The notes under the pieces: model-generated
Databases searched by the model: none
The model's input: the letters and a program-made list of their open reading frames with translations, nothing else
What the model was told of the DNA's origin: nothing
Program-made: the position numbers and the translations under genes
Shown: positions 56,640 through 64,000 of the stretch, piece after piece
Numbering within the stretch: the stretch's first letter is position 1
How the letters are laid out: each line of letters begins with the position of its first letter
NCBI GenBank assembly: GCA_014058105.1
Contig: JACGCM010002568.1
Location: forward strand, 1,736,001-1,800,000
Direction: 5' to 3'
DNA length: 64,000 nucleotides
DNA from: Kingdonia uniflora
Taxonomy: Eukaryota; Streptophyta; Magnoliopsida; Ranunculales; Circaeasteraceae

Positions 56640-59163
56640 AATTGTTGCAAAGTTGTGTTCCTATCATAAGCAATTGTGCCAGTCAGGACTCAAGGCTACC
56701 CATCTCTTTTTATGGAGAAATGGTGCCAAATAGGACTTAGGATACCCACCACATGTGAATTTTAAAAGTATATTGTTTATAAGAATGAAGTGTCAAACAG
56801 GACCTAAACTTACCCACTTTCGTGCCCTTTATTTAAGAGAGCACATTTAAAAAATTTACCCCCGTAACGACTTTTTAAGGAACTATTTAATTATAGACCT
56901 AGCCAAACATGCCTTAAATATACCCATTACTTTTAGAGTTTAATATGAGGAAGAAATAAAACCAATTAACTAAGACATTAAATGAAAGATATCATAAGCA
57001 AGACATTATAGTAAGAGAGATCATTCTTTTTCTCTGTAATTACAAAGGTCATCCCACAAATCCACAGATTAAATACAGAACTCAAGTATCAAATGAAATG
57101 AAGATATTAGATATAAATGTGTGATTGAAATGGAGTTGTAGACCTCGGAAATGAGAACATAGTAGAAAATTTTCTTGAAAATTGTTTAACAGTTGTTGAA
57201 GATACTTTGTGGAGCCTGTGGCCGTTGGGTTGTAAACAATACTTTAATTATCTTAAGAAATGATGATTATCAATCAAGGAAAACATTTAAGCATTAACAA
57301 ATGGTCCATTAATCATAAAAATTGAAATTGCAGTAGTTACAAACAGTAAAAATAAATAATGGGTGATGCACCTTAGATCATAACTTTCATGACTTCCTTC
57401 GAACTTCCATACGATCTTACATTCTTGAATTTTATAGTACAAAGCATGAAAAATGAGAGAAAGCATGTGTGATAGACTATGCAGTTGCAAACATATCAGT
57501 AATAGAGAGAGAGATATATCTTTTACTGACTCAGGAAGGTTATCGTTGTAGACGATATAAATGATTATTTGTGGGAAGTAATGGAATTGGTGGGTTAAAG
57601 AGAATGAGGAGAAGTAACATGCAGTTTGTTTGTGGAATTGCTTGCTGTTGACACGTGGTTTGTGAAAAGAAATGCTTCCAAACACTAATAAGAGGAATTT
57701 GCGTGTGTGCTTTGTTGGTGGACAGGTGTATGAAGTGTAGTTTGGGTAGACAGAGAAGCGGTTATATTTTGGCTCCTAAGTTTTTGTTCCCTTGATAAAA
57801 TATGCTGATAATACTTATGACTGTACTTATGACTAGTCATCGTATCCTGCCATGTAGGACAACCCACCTCAATTGTAATATAGATATTTTTGGTATAACA
57901 AGCAATTTTAAAGCTGGAAGCCATGAAAATATTACAATGGTACCAAACAGGGCATGAAGAAAGCTGCAGGAGTAGTATCTTAGATATCTAATGAACTTAA
58001 TATGAATTATGTTCCACCGTGCCAAATTTTCCCTACCCTTGACGAAAAGTCCATCATAGAAACTGATGAAGTTCGACTTGTCTTAATCCTTCCTGCCAGT
58101 AAGACCAAGACATGTAGGAAGCGTAACCACAACACCCAACTATTCAAGAAGAGAGAGCGAAAATCACCACCCTTGCATGTTGTAATATCTTCTTAAGATG
58201 ACTACACACTCTACACTGATAAGATGAGCAGATAAGGTTTGTACTCCATAGGCTAGTTGATTATTGAAAGCAAAAATGTAATCAAAAGCGATTGCTGAAT
58301 GTAAATTTGTTTTAGAAGATCGTTAGAAGTTAGGCTATTGGATTCATACCATGAGGTCCATTGGCTATAGGCTAATGGATTCATACCATGACTCAATTCA
58401 TATATATGGGCTAATAAAAATGTAGTCCCTCAGCATTATCAGTATAATGTCATTTTACACCAATCATGAACTTTATAGTGCAAATGGGACACTTTCTTTG
58501 TGTTGACTTGTGTCATTTGCACCAATTCATGGGATTCCTTATATCATTAGATTTATGTAAAGTGGAGTTCATCTTCATTTGTGATGGACTGATGACAATA
58601 TATCATTTCTATTTATGATGTTTTATTCAGGTAACTCAAAGTGTTTCGATTGATATGGAACTAAAGCCGGTACACTACCTCAGTAGTGACTCCCAGGTCT
58701 CCCTTGGATAAAACAATCCACAGGAAGGTGTATGCCTTTTTCACGGCCAAAACTATCTTTGCAAAGGCCTTCACAATGCTGTATGCATATCAATCTTGAA
58801 GCCTTAACTGCTTTGCAGATTGCTATTTCTAAGTTTTACCAAATGTTTGTTATCGAATAACATACTAGCTAATTCTAAAGAGGGCAGATTAAAGCAAACC
58901 GGACTGAACGCATGCAGTATGCAATAAAGTGAAGTCAATTTAAAAAAAAATTGTCTTGCAATTGAATCCCACTATATGTAATGTTAAACATTTAATGAAT
59001 GAGGGCATATTCTATTTTGAGAACATAAATGCCAAGCAAAAATATATGAAATCAAAATAACATCCGAGTATGGTGCCCCTTGAGCTCCTAAAGCGAGATT
59101 CAGAAATGACATGAATACAAAAAATAACGCTCTTATTCAGTAAAACTGATAAGTGATAATAAT
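56640..59163. other. No recognised gene; probable Helitron 5' flank and unassigned DNA
   Basis: From 56676 to about 56930 a degenerate motif recurs four times: GTGCCAGTCAGGACTCAAGG..TACCCA, GTGCCAAATAGGACTTAGG.TACCCA, GTGTCAAACAGGACCTAA..TACCCA, then a weaker one. A 24-bp direct repeat GGATTCATACCATGA lies at 58339-58398. The longest frame (57685-57287, minus, 132 codons) is hydrophobic and unlike any family I know. The region has no transposon domain or RNA gene that I can support. Confidence 0.5.
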
Positions 59164-59192
59164 CACTATAAGAAAAAACACATATAATAGTG
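59164..59192 (+). other. CACTA terminal inverted repeat (left end)
   Basis: CACTATAAGAAAAAACACA and the following bases end in ATAGTG, the inverse of the first six bases, so the terminus is itself partly palindromic. CACTA(C/T)AAGAAAA is the usual terminal form in plant CACTA elements. Confidence 0.8.
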
Positions 59193-59389
59193 TTGGAAAA
59201 ACGCTATTAAAAGCTACGATGGCATTTTTCGTCCGCTCTATTCTCCCATGTTATCTTTTTTACAATAGCATTTTTTCGAACGCTATTAAATAATAGCATT
59301 TGAACAACGCTATCAATTTATTTTAGATGGCGTTTAGAAAATGCCGTAGTTGACTTTCTACAACAAGGCTATAATGCTATCTATTGTCT

Positions 59390-59800
59390 TTTCTATAGCG
59401 TTTATTTAATGTTATCTATTATCTTTTCCATAGCGTTTATCTAATGCTATCTATTATTTTTTCCATTGCGTTTATCTAATGCTATCTATTGTATTTTCCA
59501 TAGCATTTTTCTAATGCTACCTATTGTCTTTTCCATAGCGTTTGTGTAGTACTATATATTGTCTTTTCCATAACGTTTTTCTAATGCTATCTATTGTCTT
59601 TTCCATAGCGTTTGTCTACTGCTATCTATTATCTGTACCATAGCTTTTTTCTCATGTTATCTATTATCTGAACCATAGCGTTTTTCTAATGCTATCTATT
59701 ATCTGTACCATAACATTTTTCTCATGTTATCCATTATCTGAACCATAGCGTTTTTCTAATGCTATCTATTATCTGTACCATAGCATCTTCAAATGCTATA
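59390..59800. repeat. CACTA subterminal tandem repeat, 35-bp unit, about 12 copies
   Basis: The unit CCATAGCGTTTATCTAATGC plus TATCTATTATCTTTT recurs with spacing 35 (for example 59428 and 59463). From about 59630 adjacent units alternate in two types (TGTACCATAGC... and TGAACCATAGCG...), making a 70-bp higher-order repeat. CGCTAT/ATAGCG motifs also occur in both orientations at 59200-59400. Such subterminal motifs are binding sites of the TNPA-type protein in known CACTA elements. Confidence 0.85.
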
Positions 59801-60295
59801 TTTTCTCAATAAATTAGTAGTAGAAAACAATTATAATGTTCAATAAACGCTATCATTAACACTTTCTAAATTATAAAAATGAAATTAATATTTCATCAAA
59901 TAAATAAAAGTCATATCTTTATTGCAAAAAAGACTCTGATACAATAAAAGTTGATATTATAATCATCATATTCAGGTCTTCACCAAAAAAGAAGAAAAAT
60001 CAAAGCAAATCCCTTCTTATCTATATACAATGGCCAAAACACTGTAAGAAGTCATTTTCTACTGCGCCTCCATCATAAAATGCATAAGAGAAACGAAAAA
60101 GAGTGTAAGCAAATTAAATTATAAATACTAAAACAATCATACCATAGTTAATCTGAAAATGAACAACAATCATGAATCTTAATATTAATTTTCCTATATA
60201 AAGATCAGCTATAGGTCTACTAATATATTATAATTGGATTATATAAAGATGCAGTGACGGAGAATAAAAAGTTAAGTTATAAGGGTTTATTATAC

Positions 60296-60579
60296 CTGAA
60301 TCAATCATCCTTCATAACCACGTATTTCTTGGGCCATGCAATAAAACTTTTTAAAGCACCACCAATTGTAATTACATCATCAGTCGCTCTCCATAATGGG
60401 AATGAAGGGTTTACGACATTTGTAACAGAAATTTTGCATACATTAGGCCCAAGAATTTGATTATGCAACATGCATTTAGGATCTTCTGTCACCCACTGTG
60501 CATGAGCAACAACAACCGTAGAGCGCTTCCAACTTAACAATTTTCAATTGGTGTCTTTAACCTTTCTTTTACATTGTGC
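60296..60579 (-). pseudogene. CACTA protein exon: conserved domain near C-terminus
   Basis: After acceptor TTTTCTTTTCAG the exon reads VVVAHAQWVTEDPKCMLHNQ and PNVCKISVTNVV. It then reads FPLWRATDDVITIGGALKSF and IAWPKKYVVM. The donor GT is at 60295-60294. This matches the domain found at the end of plant Ptta/En/Spm-type transposase proteins (DUF8039-like). One stop lies upstream in the exon (KDTN stop KLLSWKRS). The open part spans 79 codons. It is spliced to the exons at 60856-60927 and 61013-61076 in the same strand. Confidence 0.7.
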
Positions 60580-60855
60580 CTGAAAAGAAAAATCAAGATT
60601 ATATTTGCAATTCTATATATATTACATGGTTATATAAACTTGGAAGTGCTAAGATTTCAACTATATTATATATAGTGGTCTCTTTATTGAGAAATCAGGG
60701 CTAGATATTTCATAGAGAAGCTTGGAATAAATTATATTAGAAGATGTGTTACAGAGGCAAGGCTAGCTCTAGTCCTCCTCCTTAAAAGAAGCTTGATATA
60801 TTATTTTCAATTATATATCTAATAAAAAAGCAAGCCCAAAAAGAAAAGGATTTAC

Positions 60856-60927
60856 TTGGGGGGTAGACGTTTATGTCTGTAATACTTCATCATCTGCTAC
60901 ACGTCGTACCTTCGATACACTTTGTGC
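60856..60927 (-). pseudogene. CACTA protein small exon
   Basis: Acceptor TTTTACAG before GCACAAAG, then AQSVSKVRRVADDEVLQT and a stop, then a GTAAAT donor at 60855. Both ends look like normal plant splice sites. The reading matches the low-complexity linker before the C-terminal domain. Confidence 0.5.
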
Positions 60928-61012
60928 CTGTAAAATGACAATTGAATGAGATGAGAAATATGTAAAAAAAAAGTAATAATAGTATTTATAAGAGATCACT
61001 TTGTTCTCACAT

Positions 61013-61076
61013 TATAATTTCCTTGGGAGAGTGAATGAGGTGTATGTGAAGACTGCAAATCTCCTGTAATTTTACC
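61013..61076 (-). pseudogene. CACTA protein small exon
   Basis: After acceptor GAACTTCAG the exon reads GKITGDLQSSHTPHSLSQGN up to a GTGAGA donor. It is Ser/Gln-rich, typical of the linker of this family. The call rests mostly on the splice signals and position. Confidence 0.45.
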
Positions 61077-61948
61077 CTGAAGTTCACATAAAAGACATGA
61101 AAATATTGAGAAGATACAATATTGTATCAACTACTATTCATCCATTTGTTTGAAAGATAAGCACTGCCTTTGTATAATCAACAGATGGATTTATCTGTTT
61201 GAATAATACAGATGCTATTCATAATCAAATTCTTACGGGATCATATAAATTGATTCATCTGTATAATCAAAGACATGCACTCTAATGTATTATACAGCTG
61301 TTACGAGAGACTAATTGTGTATTTTAAATAGATGGATTCATAATTAATGTTTCTATAAGAGCAGTTATAGAAACATACAGTTATACAAGGTAACGTTTCT
61401 CTTTTAAACAGATGGACGTTTCTATAACTTTGTATACATTAGTCTTCCATAACAACAAATTTTGAATAGTAGCAGAAAGTCTAAATGAACATCAAAATAG
61501 ACTGATATTTATGTTGATACTTTGATATAGTAGATCAGATGATCAAGTCTTTCGCAGACGCCAAAATAAAACAATCACGCCCTATAAAAAAATCCTATAA
61601 AAACTAATTGCCACAGTTAGTTTTACTCCCATATTAGAAATTCATCAACCATGTATGATTAGTATGCCAAATACTGTCACAGCTAGTTTTAGTTATTTCC
61701 CCATCCCATATTAGAAATTCATCAACCATGTAAGATTAGTATGCCAAATCATAATTTAGTTCAACCCATTTGACCATATTTGCCACCCTAAAACTCAGAA
61801 CATATCGGTCGCTTTATAAAGAAGCTTACTTCAATTTCCTGTTAGGGGATGTAAAGTTTATATCTCACTTCTGCATCAGGTTGTACTTGGAACTAAGCAA
61901 CTTAGTGATGAAAATACAACAATAAATAATTGCCCTCAGATTATTTAA
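61077..61948. other. CACTA intron sequence with a 46-bp direct repeat
   Basis: No coding sequence. A nearly perfect direct repeat of TCCCATATTAGAAATTCATC...GCCAAAT occurs at 61627-61672 and 61704-61749 (spacing 77). GTTTCTATAA/TTATAGAAAC inverted motifs lie at 61350-61425. Confidence 0.6.
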
Positions 61949-62727
61949 TTACTTTATTAGGGATTCAAACCAGCTAATGATTTCCTTGGACTGTAAGCTG
62001 GTCAAGTGTATGTCATGATATGCAAATGCAAGGTTCAGCTCCTCCTGAATGTGAGGGATCAATTCATTTGTCTTCTATAGAAGAGCTTTCTACTCTTTGA
62101 GAGCTTCTTTCAAATGAGTTGCGCGCCCATCATTCCTCATGTATGCGTTTTGATCAATGAATCCATTTTCGTGGAATAGCTCAAACAACCCTTGAGAGAT
62201 GGATTGACTTAAACCTGGAACTTTGCATAACAAATTTGGGATTAAGGGAAACTCTGAGCACATAATCTCAGCAACATGGATGCCTTTTAGCCTCAGAGCT
62301 TTCATGCTTTCACTTATCAAACACATCCCAGTACGATCTTTAGGCATGTCTACAAAAAGGGTTGGTGGATAAGAATCTGGGACATTCATTTTCCCAAACA
62401 CCATTCAACTATCATAAGCGTAACGCCATTAAACATCATATCAGTAGCGAGCTTAGATACAATGTATCCCTCTGAGGAAGTCCCTAAAGACATAAGAGGA
62501 AGTTTTTTAAGCTTGTTTTTCTCCACCCACCATTTAATGATATCTTTAACCAGTAGTCTCTCTCCTCCCAAAGACAAGCATCTTCCAGCACTTGATATGG
62601 TAAGGACCACAAACTTCTAGGAAAATGCATGTAGAACAATGAGTCTTTCTTCAGGAAGGTCTACACAATTCGGACAACTCGATGATCTGTCCCAAAAGTT
62701 TATTGCTCTACCATTACACCCATGAGC
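61949..62727 (-). pseudogene. Plant alpha/beta-hydrolase-like gene copy, decayed
   Basis: The minus strand reads GCNGRAINFWDRSSSCPNC, LPEERLIVLHAFS and VVLTISSAGRCLSLGGERLL. It continues KWWVEKNKLKKLPLMSLGTS, NVPDSYPPTLFVDMPKDRTG and ALRLKGIHVAEIMCSEFPLI. The end is SLQSKEIISWFESLIK with a stop at 61949. I recognise this as a conserved plant protein of unknown function with an alpha/beta-hydrolase look. The nucleophile-elbow region reads LGTSSEG, while the family has a GxSxG-type pattern, so the last Gly is lost. One frameshift (near 62400) and at least three stops are present. About 255 codons are contiguous with no visible intron. It lies in an intron of the CACTA gene, same strand. Confidence 0.65.
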
Positions 62728-63187
62728 AAGAAAGTTAACTGTTTTTCAGTCCATGCCATTGCTTTGGATGCCTAACTCTATGCCTCAAGATTACTCACAG
62801 GTCAATTGTTGATTGAAACCCCTCCCGATCTCCCACTTAATTACTTTCAATACGTCAAAACAGTTTTCATATCACCTATGACTGATTACTGATTACTGTT
62901 TACTGATTACCCAATTCAAGCACATTCTTCTACACCTTTTTAAAGATGAAAGATTTTTTGTTTTAGTTCAGAAATCCAACGGTCAACACCAGAGTAGGTC
63001 TTCGTCCGTTACTTGACGACGACAATTGTTATTTACCTTACTGGTCCTGCAACATCTCAAATAGTTAGGCAATCTAGCTCAGGCTTCCCTTCTCACATTT
63101 TAATACGTTAATTGAATAAATACCTAAGTAATTAAAAAATAATTAAAAGTGTACTCAATTATTATGGTATATGCATGAAAGACTTAC
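62728..63187. other. CACTA intron sequence, no gene
   Basis: AT-rich. A short triple repeat CTGATTACTGATTACTGTTTACTGATTAC lies at 62881-62911 (reported here by unit GATTACT). Upstream exons of the hydrolase-like gene may have been here, but I cannot recognise them. Confidence 0.45.
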
Positions 63188-63445
63188 CTGGTTACGAATC
63201 AACTTTGAAATCAAATTAGACATTTTTTCCATCTTCCCCATCATTACAGCTAGTTGCTCCTCAAGCTCGGCTACCCTTCTAGTGGTTTGCGATATTATTC
63301 CCAATCTGGTTGGGGTAACTCCAAATCCAAGTGCTCTTACTCGACCTTGTCACTCAGCTCCAAGTACTTGGGAAAGCATGTCATCTTTCAGAGGTGGACG
63401 TGTGGAGTTCAATGGTAATGACATTTTTAGCTCTTTAATCTGAAC
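63188..63445 (-). pseudogene. CACTA protein exon: plant Ptta/En/Spm transposase domain
   Basis: After acceptor TAATCCAG the exon reads PLKDDMLSQVLGAE, a stop, then GRVRALGFGVTPTRLG and a coiled helix RRVAELEEQLAVMMGKMEKM ending RNQ before GTAAGT. LG.E..GRVRGLG.GVTPT followed by a coiled coil is the signature of the plant Ptta/En/Spm transposase family (Pfam Transposase_24). One in-frame stop shows decay. Confidence 0.75.
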
Positions 63446-63530
63446 CTGGATTAATTTAACATATTACGAGAAATAAGTACAATTACCAATAAATTAATAA
63501 TTGAGTAAATAAATTAGGTTTAAGAATACC

Positions 63531-63640
63531 AAATTCTTTGCAACTTCTTCATTTGATGGTTCACCATTTGCCTTGGTATGAGCTTTCGCTCAAACATCAA
63601 CTCTTACTATTGAAGATGGTTTTGCACACTTCTTTTTCTC
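63531..63640 (-). pseudogene. CACTA protein exon upstream of the signature
   Basis: The minus strand reads AHTKANGEPSNEEVAKNL before a GTATTC donor at 63530. HT...NGEP.NEEVA is the segment that normally precedes the GRVRGLG signature in this family. A stop lies just before it. The 5' exons are either beyond 63640 or lost; 63641-64000 shows nothing I can assign. Confidence 0.6.
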
Positions 63641-64000
63641 AAAGGAAAAAAAAGAAAATATATACAGCACATTAAAATTGAGTTATTTAGATTGAATATC
63701 CACAATAATTATCATCTAAGCATAAACTTCATATAATTTAGAGATTGTGTCTCTTAAAACATTGATTACCATATCATTTTCTAGACGAGCATAACCCCCA
63801 TCGACTTCCTGTATAAGGGCAGACTAGCTTTGACCTCATATTCTTAAATTTCTTTCTTTTTGCATGCCAAGTAGTGATCAATGATATTTGGCTATGCATA
63901 ATTCATTATTTTGACTTACTTATGGATGATGTGCAAGGGTATGGACCAAATATGGAAGAATGTATTCTGGATACTTCATCAACGGATTTCCATTTCATTG

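Larger units (their letters stand above)
59164..64000 (-). mobile_element. CACTA (En/Spm) transposon, one end and part of body
   Basis: It starts with a CACTA terminal sequence at 59164, followed by a dense subterminal repeat region and then minus-strand exons of a plant transposase-associated protein. The other end lies beyond the window. The 3 bases before it (AAT) would be one half of the 3-bp target duplication expected for this superfamily, which cannot be tested here. No catalytic TNPD (DDE) transposase is visible in the part shown. Confidence 0.8.

Noticed and set aside
57287..57685. 132-codon minus-strand frame with hydrophobic stretches
   Set aside because: No recognisable domain, atypical coding composition, and no neighbouring evidence. 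It may be part of the Helitron 5' flank.
59390..59800. Regular 35-bp repeats considered as a CRISPR array
   Set aside because: Units are directly adjacent with no unique spacers, the copies are degenerate, and they lie behind a CACTA terminus in plant DNA.

Overview
This window is repeat-dominated plant nuclear DNA, most likely from a eudicot. I see no intact host gene, rRNA, tRNA or CRISPR array. It holds decayed, nested transposable elements of four kinds. There are Ty3/Gypsy Tat-lineage LTR retrotransposons, which carry two RNase H domains and an antisense gene. There are Athila-lineage LTR retrotransposons, including two short derivatives with no pol. There is a Helitron, and one end of a CACTA (En/Spm) DNA transposon. 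The plant assignment rests on these lineages, on GT-AG introns in the antisense genes, and on the CACTA proteins. The species cannot be named from the sequence.

Left part, 1-24950, is a chain of broken elements. Tat family 1 element E1 (+) runs from before the window to its 3' LTR at 10536-11352. It abuts a reverse transcriptase/RNase H fragment of the same family (11353-12335). Next is a minus-strand 5' piece of Tat family 2, E7 (12336-14674, LTR 14071-14674). E3 follows, another family 1 element (14675-20829) interrupted by a solo LTR (15704-16485). E3 abuts an Athila integrase, and the Athila element E6 continues to an LTR ending near 24950.

Middle part, 24950-56640, is a four-layer nest. 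A minus-strand Helitron pseudogene (N-terminal exons 55315-56639, Rep-like body 24960-27110) was split by E5 (27423-55314, minus), an Athila-like element without pol. E5's 3' LTR was then split by E2 (27626-42120), a full-length 14.5 kb Tat family 2 element with 615/616-bp LTRs and a perfect 5-bp target duplication (GATAC). E5's 5' LTR was split by E4 (48576-55142), a 6.6 kb sibling of E5 with two 1127-bp LTRs and a 5-bp duplication (ATTGC). The nesting gives the order: Helitron first, then E5, then E2 and E4.

Right part, 56640-64000: about 2.5 kb with no recognised gene, then a CACTA element starting at 59164. It has 35-bp subterminal repeats and minus-strand exons of a plant Ptta/En/Spm-type transposase protein. 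A decayed copy of a plant alpha/beta-hydrolase-like gene lies in one of its introns.

No new autonomous cellular system is evident. The features most worth following are the multi-exon antisense genes inside the Tat elements, the pol-less Athila derivatives that share a 3' block with an integrase-bearing element but have a different LTR and ORF, and the host-gene copy inside the CACTA element. All gene calls come from reading translations by eye, and boundaries without a target duplication are approximate.
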